Below are positions 39,279 to 48,103 of a DNA stretch of 64,000 nt, piece after piece (positions within the stretch are counted from its first letter, which is position 1; each line of letters starts with the position of its first letter). The position numbers were made by a program, and so were the translations under genes. The stretch is from a virus. The stretch is taken from positions 34,253 through 98,252 of the IMG/VR virus record IMGVR_UViG_3300040801_004562. The stretch is one strand, 5' to 3'. The notes beneath the pieces are model-generated. The model searched no databases, was not told the DNA's origin, and saw only the letters and a program-made list of their open reading frames with translations.

Positions 39279-40608
39279 GGTCATCTTTGTTCCGAAGGCT
39301 GACCTGACCCTGATCCAAGCCACCCCGACAGAGATCCGAGAGATGAATCTCGACTGGTTCCGTTTTCAGCTGAAGGGGCTGGAAGACGATCCGGAAGGGA
39401 TGCCCTTTCCCGATACCCACCGGCACAATACAGAGGCCACCGTTGCCGGTCTGACCCTTGCCCGAGTTATCGAGATCATCAACGATTACACGGTGACCTT
39501 TGAAGACGGTCAGTATGCTGTGAACCTCGTTGGGGCGAACAGCAACGTCGGTGATGTGGTCAACGTGAATCAGGTCTCGGTCCGGTCGTTCAACTCCGCA
39601 GGACTGATCTCCAACCCGGCCATCGAGTACGCCTCCTACAACGGCGGGGTGACGGTGGACAAGAACTCGGCGTACTCCGGAACGCTTTACCCGGTCGGGA
39701 CTCCACGACAGCCGGTGAACAACCTTGCCGACGCTTTGCTGATCGCCCAGTATCGGGGTTTCACGACGTTCTATATCATCGGCGACATGGTGATCGACAG
39801 TGCCGGAAATTATGGCGGCTTCATTTTCGTTGGGGAGTCGGAGTCGAAATCGATGCTTGAAATTGATTCTGACGCCTCCGTTTCGGAGTGTGAGTTTTAT
39901 GATGCCCACATAGAGGGCATTCTGGACGGCAACGCGAAACTGAAGAACTGTATCATTGAAGACCTGCAGTACATCTACGGAATGGTGGAGCAATGTTTGC
40001 TACAGGCAGGAACCATCGTGCTCGGCGGGTCCAACGTGGCCCATTTCATAGACTGCTGGAGCGGGTCAGCGGACAAAAATGTCATCCCCTACATCGATAT
40101 GGGAGGGGCTGGGCAAGATCTGATTTTGCGAAACTACAACGGGGCAATCGGCATCAAAAACCTGACCGGGGCCACCAACAAGGTGAGCATAGACCTGAAC
40201 TCGGGGGTGGTGGTTCTGGACCCAACGGTGACGGCGGGAGAGGTGGTGGTCAGGGGAGTGGGAACAGTGGTGAATAATTCCGTTGGCGCCACGGTCGACA
40301 CCCACGACCTGATCAACCCGTCTGTAATCACCACGAAGGTGTGGGATGAGCCGACCGCCGACCGGCAGACGCCAGGAACGATCGGAGGCGACTATTTCCA
40401 GATGCTGCAGGCCATGCCCAGGATGCTCGGGCTTGTCCAGGAGAATTACAAGCTCGACCAGACAGTCTATGATGCAAACGGCAACTTGACCAGCGGCAGG
40501 ATCCAGATCTTTACCGACGCCACGATGACCACGGTGATGGCGTCTTACCAGATAACTGCTGTATTTACGGCTGGGCGCCTAACCAGCTATCAGGTGGTGA
40601 AACAGTAG
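39250..40608 (+). CDS. fibre/appendage protein with beta-helix region
   Basis: A 452-residue protein. Residues 1-90 hold a baseplate-attachment-like domain (MAVSIDWGSRVIFVPKAD), residues 160-340 a repeated pattern of short strands (ECEFYDAHIEGILDGNAKLK and next turns) as in beta-helices, then a small C-terminal domain. Similar in layout to the 37144 gene. Structural role inferred from composition. Confidence 0.7.
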   Translation: MAVSIDWGSRVIFVPKADLTLIQATPTEIREMNLDWFRFQLKGLEDDPEGMPFPDTHRHNTEATVAGLTLARVIEIINDYTVTFEDGQYAVNLVGANSNVGDVVNVNQVSVRSFNSAGLISNPAIEYASYNGGVTVDKNSAYSGTLYPVGTPRQPVNNLADALLIAQYRGFTTFYIIGDMVIDSAGNYGGFIFVGESESKSMLEIDSDASVSECEFYDAHIEGILDGNAKLKNCIIEDLQYIYGMVEQCLLQAGTIVLGGSNVAHFIDCWSGSADKNVIPYIDMGGAGQDLILRNYNGAIGIKNLTGATNKVSIDLNSGVVVLDPTVTAGEVVVRGVGTVVNNSVGATVDTHDLINPSVITTKVWDEPTADRQTPGTIGGDYFQMLQAMPRMLGLVQENYKLDQTVYDANGNLTSGRIQIFTDATMTTVMASYQITAVFTAGRLTSYQVVKQ

Positions 40609-40618
40609 AGGAGGCGGG

Positions 40619-41047
40619 ATGGCAAGGATAGTGTTGGTGTTGATGGTCACGACGTCGTTGGCAATGGCTGCCCTGGCGGCGGCCGAAGAGATTCACTATG
40701 CGAACAGAACCACGCTGCAATGGAAAATGACCTGGGCGGAAGGACAGACTCCTGCCCCGGAATCGGAGATGGCATACAAGGTTTACCGGACACTGGCAAC
40801 GGCTCCGGACAAGGAGAACCCGGAGTTCCTGGCCGAGATTCGCGGAAAGGACACCTTCCCTGTTGCGTTCGCGAAAGAGGGCAAGTATATCCTTGGGGTC
40901 CGGGCTGTCCGGTACAAACCAGGGAAAGAGGAGCCAATCGAATCCCCCATTGGGTGGTCTGACGTTCCCGAGAACACGTACGACAAGCCGTTTTCTGTTC
41001 AATTTGACCTCCCCCCTGAAGCACCGACCGAAGTAAAAGCTGAATGA
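40619..41047 (+). CDS. exported FN3-like protein
   Basis: A 142-residue protein with a signal peptide (ARIVLVLMVTTSLAMAALA, cleavage near AAA-EE), then a FN3-like domain with WKMTWAEG and YKVYRT strands. It resembles the exported 48100 product (KxxxMxW, IYxR strands), a second signal-peptide FN3 protein. Such phage-encoded exported proteins may act in the periplasm of the infected cell. Confidence 0.7.
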   Translation: MARIVLVLMVTTSLAMAALAAAEEIHYANRTTLQWKMTWAEGQTPAPESEMAYKVYRTLATAPDKENPEFLAEIRGKDTFPVAFAKEGKYILGVRAVRYKPGKEEPIESPIGWSDVPENTYDKPFSVQFDLPPEAPTEVKAE

Positions 41048-41199
41048 TTGAAGTCTCCCGAGCCGAGACCGTTTGGACTGAACGGCAAGTAGGCGAATTC
41101 GTGGTAACTGACTTCTGACAGGTAAATTCGCAAGATCCTGCTCGGATCGAAGGAAAGTCAGATCTGCACGATAGGGAGACTTGCATGCAAGGAGGCTGA
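41048..41199 (+). other. 152-base gap with several short inverted repeats
   Basis: No gene fits. Possible stems: GTCTC (41053-41057)/GAGAC (41065-41069), CCGTT (41069-41073)/AACGG (41081-41085) and GCGAATT (41093-41099)/AATTCGC (41125-41131). Successive hairpins may form a structured leader for the gene at 41200 or be a decayed sequence. CAAGGAGG at its end is the ribosome binding site. Confidence 0.45.
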
Positions 41200-41445
41200 A
41201 TGTCCATATCACTTGCCACGAAGGGGGTCATCAGTTACGGGTCGAGTCCTGGGGATGTCATTTACGTGGACCGGTGGCACATCGAAACCCCGGTTGACGT
41301 TGATCTTGAAGAAATAGCTGTGTCTGTGGAAAGTGAGGAATTGCAAACGTTTGCAAATCTGACCGACCCGGAGGTGGTTATCGAGAGCACCGCAGATGAA
41401 GTCGCAATCGGGCCTTTAGAAGATTCCGTTACAGTGGAGGTATGA
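41200..41445 (+). CDS. small acidic protein containing an in-frame palindrome
   Basis: An 81-residue acidic protein starting at ATG 41200 after AAGGAGG. Beta-rich in the first half; residues 48-53 (LQTFAN) are encoded by the palindrome core at 41341-41356. Unknown function; structural accessory likely from location. Confidence 0.65.
   Translation: MSISLATKGVISYGSSPGDVIYVDRWHIETPVDVDLEEIAVSVESEELQTFANLTDPEVVIESTADEVAIGPLEDSVTVEV
41341..41356. repeat. 16-bp palindrome core inside a gene
   Basis: TTGCAAACGTTTGCAA, in frame as Leu-Gln-Thr-Phe-Ala-(Asn), the same peptide as at 29345 and 50443. Confidence 0.9.
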
Positions 41446-41446
41446 G

Positions 41447-41791
41447 ATGGCTGACACCATTATTGAATTGAAGAAGGGCGAGGGGAAGTGGATAAAATTC
41501 ACCGTAGTCCGGGGCGGGGCGGCTGTTGACCTCACCTCTGCCACCCTTGCCTTTGGGGTGAAAAAGAAGATCTCCGATGCCGCATACATCCACTACGTCA
41601 GCGATCTGGACTTCGATAAAGCCTCCGCTGCAGCTGGGATTGTCCGAGCGAACATCCCGTCCACCTTGACCGCCTCCTTGCCGGTTGGGGATTACGACGG
41701 AGAGCTGAAGATCATCCTGACAGCGGATACCGATGTGGACAAGAGCCACCGGGTGGTTTTGAAAATCCGCCCTGCCATCATCCACGACTGA
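41447..41791 (+). CDS. baseplate/fibre N-terminal-like Ig-fold protein
   Basis: A 114-residue protein with IIELKKGEGKWIKFTVVRGG and LTSATLAFGVKKK, the pattern of BppU-like N-terminal domains that attach receptor-binding proteins. It starts 1 base after the previous stop. A link between tail tip and fibre is plausible. Confidence 0.68.
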   Translation: MADTIIELKKGEGKWIKFTVVRGGAAVDLTSATLAFGVKKKISDAAYIHYVSDLDFDKASAAAGIVRANIPSTLTASLPVGDYDGELKIILTADTDVDKSHRVVLKIRPAIIHD

Positions 41792-41798
41792 GGAAGCC

Positions 41799-42332
41799 AT
41801 GGATGCAACGCAATTCGATCTTTTGATTCAGGTTATCTCCCAGGCGACCTCGGTGCTTGGATGGGTGGTCGGCACTTTTTTGGCAGTTCTGATTACAGTG
41901 GTTGGCGGCTCTCTGGGGCTTGTCTCCAGAATGTGGGGGCAGAGACTTGATGCGATTAACGCCATTGCGGAGAGGGCTGTGACAGTAGCGGAGACGGCAA
42001 CGATGCAGTCGACGAGACTTTCAGAAGCTGCTCAGCAAGGGCTGCACCAAGCCGGTGTCCATTGCTCTGAACTCCGGTCCGCCTGTAGAGAACAAATCCT
42101 TGAGAAATACGTGGACAGAAAGGAAATAAAAGAGATGGAGCATGAGTTCAAGGGACTGGTCCAGTCTGTTTTATCCCGGCTTGAGGGAGGGGTCAGGGAG
42201 AACCGGGACCTGATCCTGAAAAAACTCGACGACTTCACCAAGAGGCAGGATTCCCGGCTGGGAGAGTTTCTCGAAACGGTCCACAAACACGAGCACACGG
42301 AGGACGGGAAGAGTGTGGTGGTCAAGAGATGA
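41799..42332 (+). CDS. membrane-anchored coiled-coil protein
   Basis: A 177-residue protein with one membrane segment at ~residues 18-40 (LGWVVGTFLAVLITVVGGSLGLV), then a long helical region (residues 50-165) ending in a His-rich stretch. Type of topology fits phage lysis accessory or superinfection-exclusion proteins; no family match. The stop overlaps the next start (ATGA). Confidence 0.68.
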   Translation: MDATQFDLLIQVISQATSVLGWVVGTFLAVLITVVGGSLGLVSRMWGQRLDAINAIAERAVTVAETATMQSTRLSEAAQQGLHQAGVHCSELRSACREQILEKYVDRKEIKEMEHEFKGLVQSVLSRLEGGVRENRDLILKKLDDFTKRQDSRLGEFLETVHKHEHTEDGKSVVVKR

Positions 42333-43255
42333 GGGTTTTGCTTCTCGGGACAAACCAGGAGAGCCGGTACAATTCCGGGCATCAACTTTTCAAGAACGAG
42401 GTTGCCAGGCAGACGAATGCCCGATTTTACGGTCCGGGGCATAAGTTCTGGGATCCGAGCAGGGCTCACATCAACCAAATCCTGCGGGTGTTGGAGTTTC
42501 AGCCGGATGTCGTCCTGACGTACATGGGGAAATACTGCAAGTGGGTCGTGGGGCTGGATGAGATCAAACTCCCCAAGGCCCATATCGTTGTTGATTATTT
42601 CCCGTGGAACTTCAAAGATGAGGACAGCTTTATCACCGCGTCCAAGCCTGATGTCGTTTTCCCGGTTGTCCTGCATGAATTGAGGGAGCTGGAGCGACGG
42701 CACCCAGACCTGAGAGTGAAGCACCTCCCATTTTCTGTTGATGCAAACTTCTTCCGCTGCACCGGAAGGGAGAGGAAATATGATCTGATGGCTGTGATGA
42801 GCGCTATAAGCTGGTGTTACCCGACCAGAGGGAGCATCATCACGGAGGCCAAGAGCCTGAACCTCCCAGGAATATATCGGGCGAGCTGGCCAGCGAACAG
42901 ACTCATGCCTGATGATTACGTCAAAAGTCTCTGCAACTCAAAGATAGTCCTGAACGGAGTGGACAGTTACCGCTCCCTCAACTGGAAGTTTATGGAAGCC
43001 CCTGCCTGCGGCGCCCTCCTGATGACGGAAGCCGCTGAGGACATGAAGGCTCTGCGTTTTGTCGATGGGGAGAACTGCGTGGTTTTCAAGGGAATCCCGG
43101 ACATGGTAGAGAAAATCCGTTTCTACCTGAAAGATGCAGAAAGTCGATGCCGAATAGCCGCTGCCGGAATGGATCTGATCAACAGATTTCACACTACCGA
43201 GATACGTGTCCGCGAGATGCTCGCGAGATTCACGACGATCTTTGGGGTCGTGTGA
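42329..43255 (+). CDS. CgeB-like glycosyltransferase
   Basis: A 308-residue GT-B type protein. The C-terminal segment SLNWKFMEAPACGALLMTE matches the K-x-x-E-x-x-A-C-G-x-x-L-L motif of CgeB/Glyco_trans_1_2 family members that glycosylate spore or surface structures. Coupled to the preceding membrane protein and directly abutting the next gene. Confidence 0.8.
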   Translation: MRVLLLGTNQESRYNSGHQLFKNEVARQTNARFYGPGHKFWDPSRAHINQILRVLEFQPDVVLTYMGKYCKWVVGLDEIKLPKAHIVVDYFPWNFKDEDSFITASKPDVVFPVVLHELRELERRHPDLRVKHLPFSVDANFFRCTGRERKYDLMAVMSAISWCYPTRGSIITEAKSLNLPGIYRASWPANRLMPDDYVKSLCNSKIVLNGVDSYRSLNWKFMEAPACGALLMTEAAEDMKALRFVDGENCVVFKGIPDMVEKIRFYLKDAESRCRIAAAGMDLINRFHTTEIRVREMLARFTTIFGVV

Positions 43256-44185
43256 ATGATTGATGTCCTGTTTGTCGCTATCGACGACTGGGCGAATGTC
43301 GGGGCTCTGTGCGCCAAGGCTTGCCGTTCTGTTGGACTGAAGTCCAAGGCGGTGGCCCGGCGAATACACGAGTTTCATTACCCGACAAAGCCTGAGCTGT
43401 GGAGGTCGGTCGAGGACCTGCAGGCCCTGTGCGATCAGTCCAGAGCGATCGTGTTCATGCACTCCACCTTTATATCCGCCGTGAGGCTGAACCGGGAAAC
43501 GCAGAGGGTTGCTGTTTTCCACGGGGGGAGCGCATACCGGAGACGGCCCTGGAAAATTGCCCAGGCCCTGTTTGATAAGGTTGATCTGTCCTTTGTCCAG
43601 GACGGGACGCTTTTTGGGTTCGGCGGAAAGAATGAAACCCTGCTAATCCCCCCGGTTGACGATGAGTATTTCGTCCCGAGATACAGCCCTTTGCACACAC
43701 TTGCAAATCGGATCGTTGTTGGGAACTACCCCAGAGCCACCGGACACGGTTATGTAATGAAGGGCGCGAGGGTGGTGGTGAACGCTGTTCGGCCTCATGT
43801 TCTCAACGGATCTTGTATTTTTAAGCAGTCGACGACCGTCGTTCCTTGGATCCAGCAGCTCAGTAGGGTAAATGAGGTGGACGTTTACGTTGAAAAGATG
43901 GGACTTGAGGTCCGGGAGTGGGGGCTGGCAGCGCTGGAGGCCGCAGCTCTCGGGAAGGTGGTGGTGACGAACTGCGAACATCCGGAAGAATATGAGAAGG
44001 TTTATGGCAAGACCCCCTTCATAATTGCCAATTCACCAGATGAGCTGAGGGAGCGCGTTGGGGAGATTGTGGCCTTGCCTCCTGCTAAGATTCGAAAACT
44101 TCAAGAGGAGACCAGAACTTGGGTGATCAGGAATCACGGGATGGAGGCGACCGGGTACTATTTGGAGCAGGCCCTCCGCCATTAG
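43256..44185 (+). CDS. GT-B glycosyltransferase-like protein
   Basis: A 309-residue protein whose C-terminal half has EWGLAALEAAALGKVVVTNC and FIIANSPDELRERV, the layout of GT4-like sugar transferases. The classical E-x7-E is not clean here (glutamates at about 221 and 229 around WGLAALE), so activity is uncertain. A degenerate palindrome lies at 43690. Confidence 0.72.
   Translation: MIDVLFVAIDDWANVGALCAKACRSVGLKSKAVARRIHEFHYPTKPELWRSVEDLQALCDQSRAIVFMHSTFISAVRLNRETQRVAVFHGGSAYRRRPWKIAQALFDKVDLSFVQDGTLFGFGGKNETLLIPPVDDEYFVPRYSPLHTLANRIVVGNYPRATGHGYVMKGARVVVNAVRPHVLNGSCIFKQSTTVVPWIQQLSRVNEVDVYVEKMGLEVREWGLAALEAAALGKVVVTNCEHPEEYEKVYGKTPFIIANSPDELRERVGEIVALPPAKIRKLQEETRTWVIRNHGMEATGYYLEQALRH
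43690..43707. repeat. degenerate palindrome site
   Basis: TTTGCACACACTTGCAAA: both 6-base arms match the genome-wide palindrome, but three central bases differ. It is in frame inside a glycosyltransferase gene and may be a chance or decayed site. Confidence 0.4.
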
Positions 44186-44889
44186 GGCAGTTTACCTACA
44201 TCGAGTATCAAAGGATGCTGTTCGAGCTGGCCAAAGCCGGGTACAAAATGATCGGCTACCACGAGAATGCCGATCCCCCGTATGCGATGATTCGCCATGA
44301 TATAGATTTATCCCCGCCCCTGGCGCTGCCCCTTGCCGTTGTGGAAAACGCGCTTTCAATCAAAACCACCTACTGCTTTATGGTCCGGTCGAGCGCCTAC
44401 AACCTATTTTCGAAGGGGAGCGCGGCTGTCGTTCAGAAGCTCTTGGACCTCGGACATTTGGTCGGTCTTCATTTTGACTGTGACTCCTACCCCTCCGTAA
44501 GAACCCCAGCCGAGATAGCCGCTGCAGTCCGGGTGGAGGTTGGGATGCTGGAGAAGTGGTTTGGGCTTGACGTATCAATGGTCAGCTTCCACAAACCGAA
44601 TCAGTTGATTCTGGGCGGATCTCAGGAGCTGACTGATCCCCTGCCTCACGCTTACATGGGGAAGTTTCTTCGCGGTTCGGCGTACTTTTCTGATTCCTAC
44701 GGATTTTGGCGCTTCGGTCACCCGTTACGGTCGAACGCCTTTAAAGATCGAAAGCCGCTGTCTTTATGTTGCCATCCTGTCTGGTGGGGTCCTGAGCCGA
44801 CGTCTCCCTTGCTCGCAATGAGAGAGGTGGCCCTCCAGAAGAAGGAAGATATCCGTCAATACATGTTGACCAATATAGTGGGGGTGTGA
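44119..44889 (+). CDS. polysaccharide-deacetylase-like protein
   Basis: A 256-residue protein. TTG 44119 is chosen for GAGGAG 8 bases upstream and because a later ATG (44215) would cut the FTYIEYQRML domain start. AMIRHDIDLS (His60, Asp61, Asp63) and GHLVGLHFD (His118) match the NodB-type metal and catalytic sites. It overlaps the previous gene by 67 bases. It may remove acetyl groups from sugars in the glycan pathway, or act on another polysaccharide. Confidence 0.75.
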   Translation: MGDQESRDGGDRVLFGAGPPPLGQFTYIEYQRMLFELAKAGYKMIGYHENADPPYAMIRHDIDLSPPLALPLAVVENALSIKTTYCFMVRSSAYNLFSKGSAAVVQKLLDLGHLVGLHFDCDSYPSVRTPAEIAAAVRVEVGMLEKWFGLDVSMVSFHKPNQLILGGSQELTDPLPHAYMGKFLRGSAYFSDSYGFWRFGHPLRSNAFKDRKPLSLCCHPVWWGPEPTSPLLAMREVALQKKEDIRQYMLTNIVGV

Positions 44890-45626
44890 TGAGAGAAGAA
44901 GTGGATCTTGTCCTGGCGGTCACTGAAGACGCCAAGCCGACCAGTGCGATTGATTGCCCAAAACCAGGGACCGTGACTTTTTGGCGCGGGAAGCTACCAT
45001 GCCCACGGCTCGGGTCAATGCGCTTGTGGGTTCTCACCTCATGCAAACAGTGTGAGGTAGCGTGGCCTGACCGAGTTCGCGCCATTTTTACCGAAACTCC
45101 GGAGTGGACGTTCTGGTGTTACCATAATTGGTACTGGGCGGGGAGATCGTTGCCAACGAGATCGGAGTGTGGGCTTGCCTGCAATATCCACCAATCTGCG
45201 GTTATCGGGGCCTCGGGGCTCAAGATTGTCAGGGGGCCGGAGAACCAGTTGCTGAAGGCGTTCCACTCAGGTCAGGTTGTGATCGGGGATCGAGTTGAAA
45301 TTGGGCCGAACAGCGTTGTTCACCGTGCGGTCCTGTCCGCCACGATTATTGGAAATGACGTGACTATCGGCTCCCTCTGCAATATCGGACACAACGTTCA
45401 GATCGGGGAGCGCTCGATCCTGACGGTTGGGGTATCCCTGAGTGGGTCGTCCAGCATCGGTGCTGACTGTTTTATCGGATCCGGTGTCACCGTTCTTGAG
45501 GGGGTCAGAGTTTGCGGAAAGGTTAAGATCGGGGCCGGGTCCGTTGTAACTCGGGACATTACCCATCCGGGGATCTACTTCGGGTCCCCTGCAAAATTCA
45601 AAGGAGACTGGGACGGGAGGTGGTGA
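44889..45626 (+). CDS. left-handed beta-helix acyltransferase (LpxD-like)
   Basis: A 245-residue protein. ATG 44889 overlaps the previous stop; a GTG three bases upstream is possible. Residues 100-235 contain hexapeptide repeats (IGDRVEIGPNSVV, IGNDVTIGSLCNIGHNVQIG), the left-handed beta-helix of LpxD-type N-acyltransferases. The final GSPAKFKGDW is as in WbpD-type enzymes. It adds an acetyl or acyl group to a nucleotide sugar. Confidence 0.82.
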   Translation: MREEVDLVLAVTEDAKPTSAIDCPKPGTVTFWRGKLPCPRLGSMRLWVLTSCKQCEVAWPDRVRAIFTETPEWTFWCYHNWYWAGRSLPTRSECGLACNIHQSAVIGASGLKIVRGPENQLLKAFHSGQVVIGDRVEIGPNSVVHRAVLSATIIGNDVTIGSLCNIGHNVQIGERSILTVGVSLSGSSSIGADCFIGSGVTVLEGVRVCGKVKIGAGSVVTRDITHPGIYFGSPAKFKGDWDGRW

Positions 45627-46081
45627 TGGCAAACACGCGGCAGAACCTGAAAATCGGATCGTGGGCGGTCATCGAACAGGGCTGCGAGATAGGCGATAAT
45701 GTCACGATTGGAAATTACGCCTACATCAAAAAAGGGACCCGAATTGGGGATAACACCGTGATCGGAAGTTATGTTCGCACCGGGGCGGACTGTTCGATCG
45801 GGAAGAATTGCGTGATCAAATGCAGGGCCACAATATCACCGGACTGCGTGATTGGAGATGGCGCTTTTCTCGGACCGCATGCCATGATGCTGCATCAATA
45901 CCCGAATGGGGAGCATAGGCCGTCCAGCATTGAAAAAAACGCGTGGATAGGGGCCTGTGCGCTGATCGGTCCAGGGGTGATCATTGGGGAGGGCGTGACG
46001 TTGGGAGCAATGTCGTATGCCCATACCTGCTGCATGGAGCCGGGGCTTTACATCGGGACCCCAGCCAGGAAGGTGAGGTAG
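45626..46081 (+). CDS. left-handed beta-helix acetyltransferase 2
   Basis: A 151-residue hexapeptide-repeat protein (IGDNVTIGNYAYIKKG, IGDGAFLGPHAMML) ending in GLYIGTPARKVR, the XGXPAR end typical of sugar N-acetyltransferases. The start codon overlaps the previous stop. It forms a trio with its neighbours. Confidence 0.82.
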   Translation: MANTRQNLKIGSWAVIEQGCEIGDNVTIGNYAYIKKGTRIGDNTVIGSYVRTGADCSIGKNCVIKCRATISPDCVIGDGAFLGPHAMMLHQYPNGEHRPSSIEKNAWIGACALIGPGVIIGEGVTLGAMSYAHTCCMEPGLYIGTPARKVR

Positions 46082-46083
46082 CC

Positions 46084-46509
46084 ATGCCGGTCAACGCCGA
46101 GGTTGGGGAGGGGACGAAGATCTGGCACCCGGAGCTGGTCAATATTTACGGCTGCCTGATCGGGCGCGATTGCAATATTGGGTGCTTTGTAGAAATCGGT
46201 CCAGAAGTCGTGGTCGGGAACCGATGTAAAATACAGACGAAGGCGTACCTGCCGAAGGGGATACGTTTGGAGGATGACGTCTTTATCGGACCGGGGGTGA
46301 CGTTCCTGAATGATAAGCATCCCCCCTCCAATGGAGAGTGGGGGGAATGCACGACCATCGTCAAAGAGGGTGCTTCCATTGGGGGTGGGGCCTTGATCCT
46401 GCCCGGTGTCACCATCGGGCGCAGAGCCGTGATCGGGGCTGGTGCCGTGGTGACGAAAAATGTTGGGGATGGGGAAACAGTAGTCGGTGTCCCTGCCCGC
46501 TGCCTGTGA
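46084..46509 (+). CDS. WbpD-like nucleotide-sugar N-acetyltransferase
   Basis: A 141-residue hexapeptide-repeat protein. VNIYGCLIGRDCNIGCFVEIG, YLPKGIRLEDDVFIGPG and TFLNDKHPP match the WbpD/FdtC group, which N-acetylates amino sugars such as UDP-3-amino-GlcNAcA. It starts 2 bases after the preceding gene and is followed by a WbpB-type dehydrogenase. A full 2,3-diamino-sugar pathway would also need an aminotransferase, which is not seen here. Confidence 0.83.
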   Translation: MPVNAEVGEGTKIWHPELVNIYGCLIGRDCNIGCFVEIGPEVVVGNRCKIQTKAYLPKGIRLEDDVFIGPGVTFLNDKHPPSNGEWGECTTIVKEGASIGGGALILPGVTIGRRAVIGAGAVVTKNVGDGETVVGVPARCL

Positions 46510-46524
46510 TCTTTCGGAGATAAG

Positions 46525-47244
46525 ATGAGCCTGAACTTTGGATTGATCGGAGACGGCAGGATTGCCACCCGGCACCGTAAAGCGATCGACGCCATCGGCT
46601 GCAAGCTGAAGAGGGTTTACGACCCCGGAAAAGACAGTTCCTGCAGAATTCTTGACCACGAGTTTTTCGACGGCCTCGACTGGGTTGCGATTGCTTCCCC
46701 CACCAACTGCCATTATGGCCACATCAAAGCGGCGCTGCAGTACGGGATGAAGGTTATCTGTGAGAAGCCTTATGTCCTGCCGTGGGAGCCTGTGATTGAT
46801 TCGGATGCCGTCTTCGTTGTGATGCAACTCCGTTGGCTTGACGGCCTCCCGGAGACCGCCAAACGGATCCGGATCATCGCTTCCCGAAATGAGGCGTATT
46901 TCAAGTCCTGGAAGGGAGACCCGCTGCTGACCGGGGGACTATTCTTTGACGTCTTCATTCATTACGTCGACTTGGCAAGGCGGTATGGCTGCGAGCTTGA
47001 GGCCCACGTCCAGTCTGAGGGAGAGCAGGGTCGGTGGATTGATGAATACAACCTCCTGAATGTCGATATGGATCAAGCCTATCGCTCAATGTACGAGGAT
47101 ATCGTTTACCGTGGGGTTGGAGTCCGGCCCCAGGATGTGGCCCGGCTGCATTGGATGCTGGGGAGGTACACGGAGCGGTTTGGCTTTGGGCGCGAAATAA
47201 TCGGGAAACAGATACTGGTGAGGCCAAATGGAGTGGTTCGCTGA
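46525..47244 (+). CDS. Gfo/Idh/MocA oxidoreductase (WbpB-like, short)
   Basis: A 239-residue protein. GLIGDGRIATRH is the dinucleotide-binding loop (residues 6-17), EKP (80-82) holds the catalytic Lys81, and GGLFFDVFIHYVDLARRYG provides the substrate His146/Asp149. About 80-100 residues shorter than typical family members, with a truncated C-terminal domain. It should oxidise C3 of a nucleotide sugar. Confidence 0.85.
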   Translation: MSLNFGLIGDGRIATRHRKAIDAIGCKLKRVYDPGKDSSCRILDHEFFDGLDWVAIASPTNCHYGHIKAALQYGMKVICEKPYVLPWEPVIDSDAVFVVMQLRWLDGLPETAKRIRIIASRNEAYFKSWKGDPLLTGGLFFDVFIHYVDLARRYGCELEAHVQSEGEQGRWIDEYNLLNVDMDQAYRSMYEDIVYRGVGVRPQDVARLHWMLGRYTERFGFGREIIGKQILVRPNGVVR

Positions 47245-47632
47245 TTATTTGAAGAGGTTCGAGGCAGCCATTGCCGAGGGCGTGCGAAATGGGAGTTTCG
47301 GCTCATTCAAAATGGTCCCCGTCCTTCCGGGAAAATTGAGCACCCGTCGGATCGGGAAGACGCTCGGGCTGGTGATCGATACAGACGATCTCCTTGTGAT
47401 CGACTTTTACGGGTATCTCAAGAAGAGCCGTGGTTTCGCCGATCTCGCCAAGGAAGTTGCCTTCTCAATGTCCGGGAAGCAGGTGAAAATGGTGGAGGCC
47501 CCTGTCGTCCATTTTAACAGTGTTCGGCTTGAGGTAATTGCCAGAATAGACGGAGACCTCGTTCCAGACTTCGGGAGGTTCAAGAAGGCTGTGCTGGACG
47601 CCAGGGAATTTCAGCACAATTACAGCGCATAG
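47228..47632 (+). CDS. unknown protein in glycan cassette
   Basis: A 134-residue protein overlapping the dehydrogenase by 17 bases. Alternating beta and helix with charged segments (TLGLVIDTDDLLVIDFYGYL). No family recognised. Confidence 0.65.
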   Translation: MEWFADYLKRFEAAIAEGVRNGSFGSFKMVPVLPGKLSTRRIGKTLGLVIDTDDLLVIDFYGYLKKSRGFADLAKEVAFSMSGKQVKMVEAPVVHFNSVRLEVIARIDGDLVPDFGRFKKAVLDAREFQHNYSA

Positions 47633-47639
47633 GTGGGTG

Positions 47640-47909
47640 ATGAAAAACGGAATTCGTACTACAGAATTTTGGTTGGTTGCCGGGGTGATGCTTTTCGCCC
47701 TGCTGGTTGCTTTCGGCGGGCTGACCCCGGAGAAGGTTCAGATCACGACGGTGAAGCTCCGGGAGACCACCGCCGCCCTGCCTGAACTGATCAATGCACT
47801 GCAGACGCTCGCAGAAAATCTGGGCCCCCTCCTGATCGCTGCCGGGTCGGTGTGGGCGTATCTCAAGAGGAGAACTGAACTGAAACAAGAGAAGGAGGTG
47901 ATCAAATGA
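47640..47909 (+). CDS. holin-like membrane protein
   Basis: An 89-residue protein; ATG 47640 after AGGTGGGTG. Two hydrophobic segments (FWLVAGVMLFALLVAFGGL and LGPLLIAAGSVWAYL) separated by a helix, with a short charged Lys/Arg tail (KRRTELKQEKEVIK): the layout of class II-like holins. It may form membrane lesions at lysis. No endolysin was found nearby. Confidence 0.68.
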   Translation: MKNGIRTTEFWLVAGVMLFALLVAFGGLTPEKVQITTVKLRETTAALPELINALQTLAENLGPLLIAAGSVWAYLKRRTELKQEKEVIK

Positions 47910-48103
47910 ACGAGCCTGAATTTCCGATTCCTGGGCCGATTCCACCGCCGTACATACCGCCGTATGTACCGCCAACGGATTCGAGGGTGAAGATTGCCCT
48001 CATGCTGTTGAAAACTGCAGTGGAGCTGTTGGATGATGCCGCCAACCAGCCTGTACCGTACTATACGACAGATAACGCGGCGCAAGAGCGAAAGGACGAA
48101 TGA
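47906..48103 (+). CDS. small Pro-rich protein
   Basis: A 65-residue protein whose first 25 residues are Pro/Ile/Tyr-rich (FPIPGPIPPPYIPPYVPP), with a short helix and acidic tail. It overlaps the holin-like stop (ATGA) and the next start. Possible lysis accessory; not recognised. Confidence 0.58.
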   Translation: MNEPEFPIPGPIPPPYIPPYVPPTDSRVKIALMLLKTAVELLDDAANQPVPYYTTDNAAQERKDE

